64,000 nt of DNA from Stictocephala bisonia (GCA_035578905.1 JAQJVL010000293.1:62001-126000); one strand, 5' to 3'. Positions 35,602 through 47,701 are shown, numbered from the stretch's first letter. Notes: a model not told the origin generated them from the letters alone. Made by a program: numbers and translations.

Positions 35602-35645
35602 ACCAGCTGAGGATGCCGTACTTACGGTGAAACATGTTCTGAATA
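35602..35645 (+). ncRNA. Hammerhead-ribozyme-like motif (right arm)
   Basis: Within the 3' region: accag, CTGAGGA (35607-35613), a stem gccgt/acggt with acttloop, GAAAC (35629-35633), then a palindromic acatgt and ctg. This is the order of hammerhead boxes (CUGANGA, stem II, GAAA, stem III, stem I), and the palindromic stem III would suit a dimeric ribozyme. Hammerheads are known in Penelope-like elements. The fit is imperfect: an extra U lies between CUGAGGA and stem II, stem II closes with G-U, and stem I is only three pairs. The activity of this copy is doubtful. Confidence 0.45.
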
Positions 35646-35742
35646 TACTATTCACACAGGAGCTGTACGACGGAATAAGTAAGTGATTTTCTCTTACAAT
35701 TTGATTGAACAGCTCAGGGGCTAAATAATGTATATGAAAGAA

Positions 35743-36618
35743 CAATATTTACGTTGAACACCCTGTTGACAGCCTCCGTTATCAACTTCGGTAGTATCCC
35801 ATCAACTTAAATAATCCCTTGTGATCATCTCGGGTAGCCCCCGTGATCAACTTAGGTACCCCCGTGATCAACTTAGGTACCCTCCATGATCATCTAGGGT
35901 AGCCGACCGTCAACCACTTAGGCCCCCGAGATGATCTTCGATTCTCTATGATACCACTTTTGTAACCTCTCTTGGTCTATTTGGTAGCCTGTGATCAACT
36001 TGGAAAACCCCTGGTGATCATCTTTGGTAGACACCCGTAATAATATTGGAAATGGTTACATACCTCACAAAATGTCGGTAAAGTTGATATTTTTATTTTT
36101 TTCAAAACATGTGCATGATTACAAGCTGGATACTTAAAACCTTGCACACTACTTACGTTGACCTCTCCGTTTACCTGCTCCGTTGATAAACTTCGGCAAC
36201 ACCCATCATCAACTTAGGCAACCCCCGTGGTGACCTTGGTTACCTCGTGTGATCAACTTGGGCAGATCCCCATGACGAACTTGCGTAGCTCCTGTGATCA
36301 TGTTGGGAACCCCCTGTGATCGACAGATTCACTTTGGGACAATTAACCTTGGGTAGCACCCCTTTAGGTAGCCCCCATGATGATCTTTTATAGTCCCTCG
36401 TGATCCACTTTGGTAACCACCCATAATAATTTTGTATAACTTGTGATGAACTTGGAAAGCTCCTGCTAATCAACTTAGGTAGCCACCCGTTATCATATTG
36501 GAGGGAACCCGTGATTTGCTATAGGTAGCCTCACGAGATCAACTTAAGTAGTTGCCTATGATCTTAAATGTAGATAGTTCCCTTGAGTATATTGGATAGT
36601 CCCCTGGGGTCAACGTGT
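35743..36618. repeat. Degenerate 22-25-bp minisatellite, block 1
   Basis: Irregular repeats of a motif like gtgatcaacttgggtagccc, with frequent variants (gatcatct, acttaggtaccc, cttcggtag). Unit length wanders between about 20 and 30 bases, so no single period fits. A fourth, partial copy of the 343-bp repeat (36052-36160) interrupts it, and in both places the 343-bp unit is followed by the same transition (ttacgttga ... tccgttatcaacttcgg). This implies that [343-bp unit + minisatellite] was duplicated as one composite. Confidence 0.85.
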
Positions 36619-37223
36619 TAACGTCTTTATTTGGAGCGTTTTTCAACATACAGTTGTTTTCAAAAAAACTCAAGTCATACAAAAATTACATGTATATGGC
36701 CAAGGACTAGGCTAAAATCACAAAACAAAATATATTTTACACAACTTACATTTTAAAATAATCATATTCCAATTGTAGCTTAAGTTTATTTTTAAATGAT
36801 ACATAGCTGAGTGCTTTGAAATTCTGTTGAATTCTGTTGTAAATCTGGGGAGCAAAGTAATAAAAAGCATTCCTTCCCACCTCGAGTCTGACTTTGGGTA
36901 CCTCTAGCATGCTGTCCTGGCGCGTGCGACATTCTCTAACCTCTGAACGAGCCCGCAGCATGTTCCTGAAATAAGTGGGTGTGCCAGATAGCAGAATCTT
37001 GTGGACTAAACTAGCCACCTCCAAACTAAATATATGCTTTATTGGAAGTGTTTTTGCTTTTTCTCGAGCTTGACTCACATGGTCATATTTACTGAGACCA
37101 TACACAAACCAAATGGCTGAGTTTTGCAGTCTTTGGAGTGAGACAGTGTTGTCAAGGGATAACCTACTTCCGAAGACTGGTAGCGCATACAACAATGAAG
37201 GGAAAATAATACTATTGACTATT
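36619..37223 (-). pseudogene. 5'-truncated LINE (Jockey/CR1-like), copy 1
   Basis: Minus-strand frame 37222-36746 contains VNSIIFPSLLYALPVFGSRL, DNTVSLQRLQNSA, a YDHVSQAREKAKTLPIKHIF segment and a KNKLKLQLEYDYF end. This is the region after the RT catalytic centre of a LINE polyprotein. The 3' UTR ends in ccaaataaagacgtta, with an AATAAA signal just before the terminus and no poly(A). It inserted into the degenerate minisatellite (gatcaact units on both sides). It is nearly identical to 61828-62430; the match ends at 37223, the truncation point. Confidence 0.88.
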
Positions 37224-38260
37224 ATTTTAACCACACGTGATCATCTGGGGTAGGCCCCCTGATCAACTTTTGTCAACCGTGATTATCTTAGGTAGCCAGC
37301 CATGATCATCTTAGGTATTCTCCCTTGATCGATGTAGGTATGTTTATCCTGTGATCAACCTAACTAGGGTAAAAATCCCTGATCATTTCGGGTAACCCCC
37401 TCGATAAACATGGGTAGGAACCATGATTAAATTGGGTAGTATCCATGATAGGCTGAAGTACATCCCCCATTATTAAATGTGATAGCATCCACTATCAACT
37501 TTGGCAGCACCCATGATCATCTTGGGTAACACCCGTGATCTACTTGTTAGCCACATCTATCGACTACCTTATGATTAAGATGGTTAGAAAGCATAATTAA
37601 CTTGTGTAGTATCCATGATAACCTGGGGTAACCCCCCACTATCCACTTGGGTAGCCCCACCGTAATCAAGTTGTTTAGATATCTATAATAAACTTGAGTA
37701 GCCCTTCTTGATCAATTTGGGCCCTTACTGATCAAATTTTAGTATTGTAATTTCTTAGGTAGCCCGTGATTACTCGTAGAAGTTAATCAACTTGGGTAGC
37801 CCCTCGCAGTCAACTTGGGTAGGCTCCCATGATCAACTTGAATAGCCCCCTCCTGATTAACTTGGGTAGCCTGATCAACATGGGTGGTCCAATTTGATCA
37901 CTTTGAGTAATCACACATTATCTTCTTAGGTAACGCCGTGATTAACTTGGGTAGCTCTCGAAATCAATTTGGGTAGCCACCCATTATCAGCATAAGTAGC
38001 CCTCATGACCAACCTGCGTAGTACCTGTGATTGACTTGAGTAGAATCAATATATTAAATTGGGTAGCCCTCGAAATAAATTTGGGTAGCCACCCGTTATC
38101 AACATAAGTAGCCCTCGTGACCAACCTGCGTAGTACCTGTGATTGACTTTGGTATAATCAATATATTAACTTGTGTAGCCCCCGTGATGAACTTTTGCAG
38201 CCCCATTTGATAAATTTTTGTAACCAACTATTATCATCTTAGGTAGCCATTGATGCTTAC
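37224..38260. repeat. Degenerate 22-25-bp minisatellite, block 2
   Basis: Continues block 1 on the other side of the LINE. A local recent duplication is visible: ccgttatcaacataagtagc and gaccaacctgcgtagtacct occur twice, about 110 bases apart (near 37980-38060 and 38090-38165). Confidence 0.85.
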
Positions 38261-39304
38261 AATGAAAGGGGTTTGGGGTTGAGTCACGTTTAATATTACT
38301 CAGTGTAAATATCTAATTACACTTCTATATCCATTTGCAGGTACAAATTCAGATTTTTTTACAAAATATCTGTATTTAAGTTGCATAATACCACAAGTAA
38401 AAAAGGTGTTTACTTAATGCCAATTGTAACACGGTAAAACATATTCACGTGTATTTATCTTACCATAATGACTTTCAAAATGTCATTGTTTTGACAAGTT
38501 TATTTCCTTTTTAAACAAGTTTACAGTAAACCTAAACTTGTTTGTAATGTTCAGTGATAAAATAAATAGACTGGCCTAATTTATTCGTGTGGATATTTCC
38601 ACAAAATACTCGTAAGATATATTTTGTGTTTCATTACCAATATTTGATTTCAATCGAATGTATTATCAAATAAAAATATAGCCTACAAGATGAATAATAC
38701 TGACTTAATCAACTACAATTTTGTATTTACCAAGAGGTAAAATATAAAGTGTAAGGATTAATCTGGGTGAAGGTGGTTGCTGTTTTTACATTAAAAATGT
38801 ATTTATTTAAAAAACTAATTTATTAATTTATCAGTTGTATTAGTAATAAATAAAAAATTTAAAGAATAGATCTATAAGGGCCTAACAGAAAAATTACAGT
38901 TCAGTTCTTAATTTTGTAGATAACTCCTTGTAAACGATATAATACTAATTTATTTTGATTGTTTTCTAACTAGTCAATTTTTTTAACCTCTTAGATTTAG
39001 GTTCTTTTTCTAAAGATAAAATGTTGACCAAGGAAATGTATCAGGCTTAGTTAGTCGAAAGAATATACTTCATACATTGAAACGACTGAATTGGAACAGC
39101 TCATGGAGTGTGAAACTTGGGCAGATTGTTCGTCTTTCCAATTAAAACGCAGTTTACGTGTTCGTAACGAAGGAAAACTTAACTCGGTTCAAACTGTTAT
39201 TCCAAGATTTATCCAACATGTGTTATTGTTCAAAACTTACTGATTAAGGAATTGTAATATATTTTCGCATAGTATTTAGTACAAGTGATATGTAGCCTAT
39301 TTTA

Positions 39305-39357
<53 letters not shown>

Positions 39358-41090
39358 TATATATGTACTAATATATATGCATTTTATTTAATGTATCAAA
39401 TAAACACTAGTCTATGTAAAATATAATAATTCGCTGATAGTGATTTTGCCACAAGTTTTTTTTTAATGTATTGTCTAATATTTAATATTGATTGCTAATT
39501 TGTTTATTACAAAAAAATACTAACGTTGTTTGTAGAAGGTTATAAATAGTTACTTAATTAATTATATTTGGAATTATTTAAATGTCTTAATTAAGCTTCT
39601 GATCTGACGATGGTAAACGATGTTTAGAGGTAAAAGGATTTCCACCCCAAAATTTCACATTTTTCAGATTTTTTTTAATAAGAGTTTCACATAAGTAAAA
39701 ATGTATGAAGACTTACATTTTGAAGTTTTTAAAATAACTTTTCAGATTCCTTTTAACGATTTAGCAAAGATGTTATGTTTTAAGGATAGAGCTTTTGTTA
39801 ATAAATAAAACTAACGTACTATTTTGACATAAATAGATGGTGATTCATAAAATAATGTTGAGATAATATTAATAAATGATAAAATTATTAAAATTTAGAG
39901 ACGAATAGCAATCATATAACAAATTTTTTTAATCTGGCCAAATATTTTTTTCTTTTTTTTAATTTGACAGTTTTTTTTCTTTTTTTTCACAACGTTGGCT
40001 TAGAGAACTAAGGGGTGTATTTATTTCTTGTATGAGAAAGAATCAACAATCGTGTTTGTGTTTATAATAGAAGGCAGAACCATTAAGACACTTAGATGAC
40101 TTAATTGTAATAATAAATATAAGTTGGTAGAATAGGATAGTTTATTTATTACCATAATAAAAACAGTGATGTTCAAATTCTATGGTATCTGAACTTTACA
40201 TTTAATTAATTGCTAAAAATTCAGAATTTTCAATTTTATTTATGGAAGGCTTCCTCCTGTACACAGTTTACCTAAAACTAAGTTAAGGGTGGAAGTGAAC
40301 GTTGCCCCTATATGACTTAAGGGTGCTTCCAAACTACGTTTTCACTTCACGCTAAAAGGGACTATAAAGGCGAAACGTTCAAGGCAACACGTCAAATAAC
40401 TTCAAAAGGACATTCTTCTCTGGAAAGCTTTTTGTTGAAAATAGAATTTACTAAGCTAATAGACTTGTATACAATAATTTATCATGTTTGTTTGTACCGA
40501 TTTCTATTCGGTACCGACTAATTCCATTATATATATATGAATAAAACGTTATGGATTGACTATACATTAAAAAATCTAAATTATGGCCTTGTATTTTTAT
40601 AAATGCAAACGTTTATTACTAACAATTGAATAGTTTAACTACTTACAGATCTTTATTATTTAGGTGGATTATATCTGACAAAACTAACGACTAACCTTTG
40701 TTAAATATGTACGCCTAAATTAGTCATTAAGGTAATTTACTAATGTACATAACCCAAGTTAAAAAATCACCCATACAGTACCAGTTACCATATAAAACTC
40801 TTATTACGTGCTCAACTTGTTCATATACAATTCGAAGTTGTGTAATAATTGTTGTTCCTGGTTATAATGTTGTTACATGCGTTATAATAAAGGCTAACAC
40901 TCTCATTTCCCTTAAACGTAATAATTTATTCAAACATTAATTATTTATGAAGGCCGTATATTAGAATTTATTTTAAAATAATCACAGTTATAAATCAAAA
41001 ACAGTTCTGCAAACTGTAACCGATTTCTGTAAATTAGTCTTATTTATTCGATTCAATTAGTCAAAGGTGAACAATCTTCAAATCAATAAC
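38261..41090. other. AT-rich, no supported gene
   Basis: Holds an (AT)n microsatellite at 39308-39354. The frame 40743-40940 and others are short and unrecognised. Confidence 0.45.
39308..39354. repeat. (AT)n microsatellite
   Basis: About 47 bases of pure AT, followed by a small palindrome of tatatgtactaatatat type. Confidence 0.95.
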
Positions 41091-41349
41091 AGATACGAGG
41101 GAGGCACAGGTCTCTACCATCATCTGTTGTGGAATATTAATGATAACGTCAGCTGTTCAGTGGTCAGCTGACTTGCTACGAGTTTATTCATGGCCTGATC
41201 CCTCACTCTCTAGTTACCAGAGACGGCCATGCCTCACTACAGAGACGAGAGAAGCACGGGTCTGCCATCATCTGTTGTGGAATATTAATGATGATGATGA
41301 CGTCAGCTGTTCAGTGGTCAGCTGACTTGCTCCGATTTGATCCCTCACT
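41091..41349. repeat. Two-copy tandem duplication, period about 146 bp
   Basis: Ccatcatctgttgtggaata then acgtcagctgttcagtggtc and agctgacttgct occur at about 41118-41195 and 41262-41330. Each copy has two CAGCTG E-boxes in the near-palindrome tcagctgttcagtggtcagctga. The right copy has an added gat-gat trinucleotide. The E-boxes could bind bHLH factors, but no gene is near enough to support a role. Confidence 0.85.
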
Positions 41350-42000
41350 AAAGACAGCAGGCATTTGACAAAATTATTTATTTATTGAGTCGGTACTGCT
41401 TATATTACATACAAGTGGTGGTTCAATGATTTTAAACCACCACCATTTTGTAATGGATAAAGCATTTTAAGTGTGGTTTGCGGCATTTTTCTTTGCTTGA
41501 CCAGCCCTTTTAAATTATCAACCTATGCTTATATTAAAAATGTTCTACTGACTCCTAGTGGACCGTTCCATATAAGAATAGCAGGATACCGAATACATCT
41601 TAAAATAGGTTTTTGTGTACAGTAATCATGTGTGAAGTTTTGTAGCTTCATCTGATATGGTTACAGTAAAATTAAGCCATTCTTGAACTTGCACATAATA
41701 TCAGTATTGAAACCTTCAACACTATTGAGATCTAATTTGCGGCATGATGTTCAACTAATTAAGACCTTTAAAATGGTATGTATGCATATCGACCTTTTCT
41801 TACGTTTTAAATTATCTACTGACACCTTGTCGGTCGTCCCCTATTGGAAGTAGAGACTAGAGAGTCAGTAAGAACATTAAAAATGTAGTTTTTAGTTTCC
41901 AATTTAATAAATTAAGTTTTAATTATCTAGTCCAATTAATAATAAAACTATAAAAACCGTCTCCGAACTTTTGCCCTACCCTGTATGTTAAACCCACAAG
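41350..42000. other. No recognisable feature
   Basis: AT-rich spacer. Confidence 0.4.
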
Positions 42001-42102
42001 CCCTCCTATGGTGTTAACTTTCCCAACCAACCATACACTTGCGATGGAATTGACCCAACCATACACATACATTATATTAACCCACTCGCCCACTCATACA
42101 CT
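42001..42102. repeat. Decayed 36-bp C-rich minisatellite (locus C)
   Basis: Three imperfect units: aaccaaccatacacttgc, acccaaccatacacatac and acccactcgcccactcatac. These are clearly related to the arrays at 14539 and 17465. Confidence 0.7.
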
Positions 42103-42248
42103 GCCTTTTGATCTCATTTTCATATGTTTGTCCTTTCTGTTGTCATTCCTGCTATCTAAAATAAACAATTTATCACAAAATTTGTAAAAAAATAAATATC
42201 GTAACTTAAATTTACGTAAAAAAACATTTTTAATTATTGGTAATTTTT

Positions 42249-42405
42249 GCCTGCGTGGTGGCTCAGTGGCTTAGGCTTCGGACTGTGGAGGGGCTTGGTC
42301 CAAGGTTCAAATCCCCACTGAGCCAACGGTCGGTACTTCACTCGTTGAATAAAATTCACGCACAGAACTGAAGGCCCATATGAACTGGCGAGTGAAGCTA
42401 AAAAT
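42249..42405 (+). mobile_element. tRNA-derived SINE, copy 2
   Basis: A box tggctcagtggcttaggc (42259-42276), B box ggttcaaatcc (42304-42314), and the same body as 10396-10559 (acggtcggtacttcactcgt, tgaactggcga). The tail is A/T-rich and grades into a ttaactaac simple repeat. Here too tggctcagtgg is exactly complementary to the downstream ccactgagcca (42315-42325). Confidence 0.87.
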
Positions 42406-42409
42406 ATAC

Positions 42410-45400
42410 ATATACTTAACTAACTTAACTAATATGATAACAGCTATGGTAGCTTAATTATTATGATAATTTTTAATAGCATGTTAGGTTTTCCTATAAT
42501 AATTTTCATAAAGTGTGAATCACACATATATATGCGTTAATAATTTTATAGATCGGACACATTTCCGTGAGTAATGTAGATAAATTACAACTGTCTTTTA
42601 CTAAAAACATATAGGGATGAACCATTAAGCTAATATTCTCCCTCAATAGATGAATTGCAGCCAACTAGTGTTGCAAGTTTTATTTTTCAATGGTAGATTA
42701 TTAATGTTATGAGAAAGCAGGATAACATACTATCATGGTAAAGCATATATTGTTTTACATATCTCATTTAAATGTACTAGTCACAACTAATTCAACCAAA
42801 AGCAATATTACATTTCTACTAATCAAATGAAATAATTTATAAATCCATTACCAGTTGTTTTTCATTTCCCTTTGATAATGTTACAACATCGAATTGGGCT
42901 AATGTACAAAGGTAAGTTGATCACGATATTGCAAAGCAAATATTAAGAAACAAAATCTTTCTCCCCTCTTAAAAGCGATGATTTAAAGAGATATTAAAGT
43001 TTCGTTTTATAAAGACGAGGAAAATAAAAAGGAACCTGTCATAATTGCATTCTTATTATTTTTTAAAGGCCATTCTAAAAAAAGAAATCGTAATAATTGT
43101 TAACGTTCTAACTATATTTTTAATATTTGTTTTCTTCGTATGAGAACAAAACCCGTACTTATCCGATCCATACAACATTAAAGTATCTAAACAACAAAAT
43201 ATAAAGATATATTCAAGCGTACTGCAAATTAAAATTGAACCCTTTTTATAAACAAAATATAATTTATAATTTAACACATAAAACCAACTAAAATTTTTAA
43301 AATGCACACAGCCAGTGGCTCACATAACTTACACTGAATGGATTCCTCAAGTTTACGTGAGGGCGGAGCAAGTGTCAATACCAGTCCAGGAACCGATTGT
43401 TGAGCGGAAATTGAAGCCGGCCACCCCGGAAATGTGAAGAGCAATCCAGATCTGTCTGTGAACAGACTTCATATAAATTAGAATTCAGTTCTGAGTTCAA
43501 ATCTTAGAATCAATGATATAGTAGGAATTATAAAGCAAATATTTATCTCAATAAATGATGTATCAAAACTCATTAATCAATAAATATTTATATTTATTAC
43601 AAACAAATACACAATTAGTTGTGGCATCACTGGGTATTTACGAATCGAACTTTTGAAAAAAAATCACGACATTACACACAAAAATAAAATATTAAACACA
43701 TTCATGAAGCATCTTGTGCTATATTTAGCAAATGCAATATCTTTATACAATAATTAATTACCACAAAACGTAAAATTCTTTAAATCGAAAGGAAGGAACA
43801 GGCAACAGATATATATAGATTTTACAAAAAATGACTCAAAGTACAAACACAATTCAATTCACATAGTAAAAGGGTGACCTAAAGTCTAGGAATAATAAGT
43901 ATACAACGATTTCATTTGACTATGTCGTAAGTAAATTTCAAATTCATACTTTAGCATGTCCTTAAAATATTTAACTATAAAACAAAACAAATATTACTTT
44001 TATTTACTCTATGATTTAGATAAATAATATTCTGAAATTATTACTTACAATGAGCTGCTATAAAGGTGAAGAAAGGATGTTAAATGATATTAAATCTGCT
44101 TTGATGAACGTAGGCTGCAATTTTTTCACATGATTACAAAATTTTGATGAGCCGGTTTTCAACAATTAATATTATTAAAGAGATTCTCAAAATTAAATGA
44201 GTGGTCAAAAGTGTATATAATCGAATAAAAAAAGTAAGTTTTGAATCTTTAAGAGGTTAAAATAAGTTTAAAAGAGGTTATTATTTACTGTATTATGTAT
44301 CTTCAATATATGGCCAAATATAAGCTACGAATGATTGTTATAGGGGTAGATAAAATTATTGGATGAAGAATAATCTTTCTTAGGGTCAAGTCAATACCGC
44401 CTTTTGACGAAACTGTTTAAAAAGTAAAAGCTATTTTTACACAAAAACTAGTTGTATTACTTTATGTATTATTTTCGCCTGAATATGAATATGACATGTT
44501 ATTCTTCATGTACTATGCTCATTTGAAGAATTCTACAACATGAAAAACAAAATTAAATAATAATAAATAGAACACAAGAAATACAATTTAAGTCTAAGAT
44601 ACGTCAAGAAAATAAAAAAAGAATTCCTTAAAGATGCAACCATTGGCCTACAATAGAACTACAATATGTGTATATATTTATATTGTTATTTATACTATAT
44701 ACAATTGTAAATAAATACAATGAATATTCACTGAGATATTTAACAGTGGTCAGGTGAAGAAGTTAGGTTAGTTTAGTATATATTGACCGTGAATACATAT
44801 GATAATTAGCATTAATGGTATTCACTATTCCATAAGCAATAATTATTGCTAAACAAATTGAACCAACTTATTTAACCAACCTAACCTAACAATATCTAAC
44901 ATCATAACATAAAATAACTCAACCTAACTAATATGTTATAATAAATAACAAAACATTCATTTTCAGAAGAAATAACTACCTCCCCGCCATTATTTAGGAT
45001 AACATTACAATGGATAATATAATGTAAATTACAAGGTGGGTGGGGCCACCTGATATCTGCTATAACATTGATTTTTACTGTAAAAGAATTAAAAGATTTA
45101 ATCTTGATATAATTTATGTAAAGTGTTAAAAAATACACAGCAATTGACTGGCCAGTGTGACACTAAAAGTTCACTACAACTGTTATAGAATAGTTATATT
45201 TCATTCCATAACTTTAGGAATATTTGCGTTTCTTCAGTGAACGTGGAGTGGGATTCGCAAATGATAACTTCCATGCTGACTCCGTCAGGAGAAGTTCAAA
45301 CAAAGATAAGCCACTTACAATCTAGCCAGGTCTTCGTTATTTTAATTCTAACACATTCAAAATAAACTAACTAAATTTTTTTAAGATAACATTTTCTTGA

Positions 45401-46198
45401 ATACTCTATTTTACTTTAAGAAGTTGTCCACTTTTACTTTAAAAAAAAAATAAACATGTGCAAAATTATTGTACTATTTCTGGTTTAAGATATTATTTCA
45501 CCATATCTGGGTTTTGAAGGTTTTATTAATATTTGGGATAAATTACTGGGTTATTAGGAAGCAAAGGTTTCTCTCCATATTAATATTTGTTAAATGGCTG
45601 AAAGTTGATTGGTTTAAAAATAAATTTTGGTAATTGAAAATAAGTTATAACCCACATTTCCACAGATATTTACTGTAATTGATCAGTTAACACTGAAGTA
45701 AACGAGAGCTTGAACTGATACAATGTTAATCATCAATTGCCTAGGATAAAGTGTCCAATGATTGCCTAGATTAAACATTTATAATGTACAGGCATTCGGT
45801 TGATAGTTAGAAACCACGTAATTGCCTGGTCAAATATACGATCGGTTTATTGAAATATAGTTGCACGTGAAATAAATAATGATAATAGAAAGAGTTTAAT
45901 ATAAAAGTTCTTTAAGTAGAAAAGTTCAATAACTGATAACTTTCATAGTTTAATTTATTGGTAATCCAGTTTGTCAGTTAAGTTCTAATTGATTGTTTTG
46001 ACTATGATAGGTTACATGAGTTGTTATTAACGCCAATTCATAATTAATTGTATTATTCTGCAGAGAAGGAAGAAACACAGGTCGTATCTTGAATGTGAAG
46101 AAACACAGGTCGTGTATTAGTAGTGCGCTGAATGTGTGTCGAGTAAGGAACTTGGTGTGTCGATTAGTTCTCAGATTTGCCGTAGTGGAAGGCAACGG
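42410..46198. other. AT-rich, no supported gene
   Basis: 3.8 kb without a recognisable gene. A short less AT-rich patch at 43360-43450 and ctaacctaac words near 44885 were looked at and are not interpretable. Confidence 0.45.
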
Positions 46199-46320
46199 CA
46201 GTACCATCTCTCTCCTATCCCCCAGACCCCATTATTCGTCCTCTCCCTCATCTCTCTCCCTCTTTCTCCTTCCCCCTGTCTCTGTCCCTTACTTCCTCCC
46301 TCCCAATCTCTCTATTTCAC
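46199..46320. repeat. Pyrimidine-rich low-complexity tract
   Basis: About 120 bases of mostly C and T (ctctctcctatcccccagac, cctccctcccaatctctc). The overlapping frames 46089-46418 and 46136-46348 pass through it and owe their serine/leucine/proline content to it. A 24-base local duplication (gaagaaacacaggtcgt) precedes it at about 46070-46110. Confidence 0.8.
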
Positions 46321-46424
46321 ATTCAAAAACATTTACAGCAGACTCTGATGAAAGGGACATGACGTATTTGCACCTATGTAACTACTTCCATTACCTCTCA
46401 CGAAAAGTTAAAGGATAACTTATT

Positions 46425-46745
46425 TTACCAGGGGAAGTTAGCGCTAAAAATCCCTCTCTAACCTGGTGACCAACGTCTTAAAATTTACTTCCGAACCATC
46501 ACCAGTTACCGAAGTGGGCTGCATGGAAGGACGGGATCGCTCAGCCGGTCACCCACCCAAGGAATAGCCACTTATCTTGCAATATAGTAGCAAGATATAT
46601 TGCAAGATAAATAAATGACGTCGGAACCCTCCGGTCAAGCCACTGGTTTCGTAATATTTACCAGTGAGTCTACCTGCCTGAATTATAACTTCCACTGAGG
46701 CTGCGGCCGTAAGAAACTACCTCTGTTTCTTACTTCTCTGTGATT
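46425..46745 (-). mobile_element. Possible SINE or retroelement relic with 5S-like box
   Basis: This is a compact GC-richer block. On the minus strand, ccttgggtgggtgaccggct (complement of about 46542-46561) resembles the internal control box of 5S rRNA (cttggatgggtgaccg), and the remainder (gttagagagggatttttagc) looks like a dispersed repeat. A perfect 15-bp inverted repeat, 46572-46586 and 46596-46610 (ttatcttgcaatata), is embedded in it. The 5S-derived SINE idea is inference from that one box; no other 5S segment is clear. Confidence 0.35.
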
Positions 46746-46984
46746 AATCAAACATAGGCCTATTTATAAAAGGCACATATACTTTTTTTAATAAATATCT
46801 CTTAATTAGTCCTTATAATAGGGAGTGTCAATATTTAATGTAGTTTTACTAAATTCCACAAATAGACTGAATCTATTAAGAGTTGATCCATAATGTACGA
46901 GTGTTATTGTTTGTAAGTGTAAGTCTTGATTTTTAAGCTGACTGGCCTTGAACATGTCAACCATTGGAATGCCAATGTGAAAGT

Positions 46985-47045
46985 TAGTGAACCCACCCAT
47001 ACACGTAACGTGGTAATGACCACCCACACCCCTAAACCAGTACAG
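46985..47045. repeat. Decayed 36-bp C-rich minisatellite (locus D)
   Basis: Acccacccatacacgtaacg then gaccacccacacccct and a degenerate gtacagtggtacccat follow the order of the 36-bp unit. Confidence 0.6.
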
Positions 47046-47329
47046 TGGTACCCATCAATTTCACCTATAAAAATGAACGGAAAAAATTATTTACATTCAT
47101 TTTATGTGATAGTAAAAGTTTTGCTTGTGATTTTACGGCTAAAACATAGAAGAGAATATATTACATGATGAATATTTAAAAGAAAAAATAATATAAGTTG
47201 TATTTTGAAAAGTAAGTTTGGTGTCCCAAGCAGTGAATAGTTCTTTTAGTTTTGTATTGCCCAACACTAGTGCTAATTTAATGTTTTTATTAGCTATAAT
47301 ACTTTTAGATAATTTTTTTAATTTGTGTA

Positions 47330-47701
47330 CAGGGTGTTCGTAAAACCCCTCTCAGGACTTAGGGAACGAAGTTTCTGTAAACATATGTCCTGAAACACTT
47401 TAGTTTTCCGTCTGTCTGTCTTAATGTGTTTTTTACTTAATGTTTCATACCTTAATAACCCCTCAAGACATTGTCTTCAGACCCAGTACACGTTTGATGA
47501 ATGAGATTTAATAGAGTATAAAGTATTAGGTTTCTACTTTGTGTCCTTTCAAAGCGGCGGCTATTTGTAGTTTTCAAAGCTTGATATCTAAAAAATTATA
47601 ATAAAAGAAAAATAACAAAAATTGCATTTTTCGAAATATGGTACAAAGATTATTTAGTTTGGATAGTTAATAACTGATAAGTTGTAATTTTTGTAACACC
47701 G
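47330..47701. mobile_element. Short TIR element (MITE), about 372 bp
   Basis: Left end cagggtgttcgtaaaa after TA (47328-47329) and right end tttttgtaacaccg before TA (47702-47703) form imperfect terminal inverted repeats with a possible TA duplication. The interior (ctttcaaagcggcggctatt, gcttgatatct) has the look of a common insect MITE. No frame is present. Confidence 0.55.

Larger units (their letters stand above)
33655..35742. mobile_element. Penelope-like element, head-to-head inverted pair
   Basis: Two 5'-truncated copies lie back to back with 3' ends outward. Arms 33655-34416 and about 34930-35699 are almost perfectly complementary (one clear coding difference, GREMD versus GSEMD, plus a 7-base and a 1-base indel). 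The about 510-base spacer holds sequence present in only one copy each. The right side has a 43-base extension (35700-35742) beyond the arm before the target duplication, like the tail extension described for Penelope-like elements. Each copy has lost its start and the reverse-transcriptase catalytic core. Head-to-head and partial-tandem arrangements are characteristic of this retroelement class. Confidence 0.92.

Noticed and set aside
40330..40400. Another hammerhead/Penelope-type end (ggcgaaacgttc)
   Set aside because: No CTGANGA box at proper spacing and no coding nearby.
43318..43450. Less AT-rich patch that might be an exon or promoter
   Set aside because: No frame, splice pattern or repeat relationship could be supported.
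44755..44930. Insect telomere-type repeat (cctaa words)
   Set aside because: Only two or three units in each orientation, with no run.
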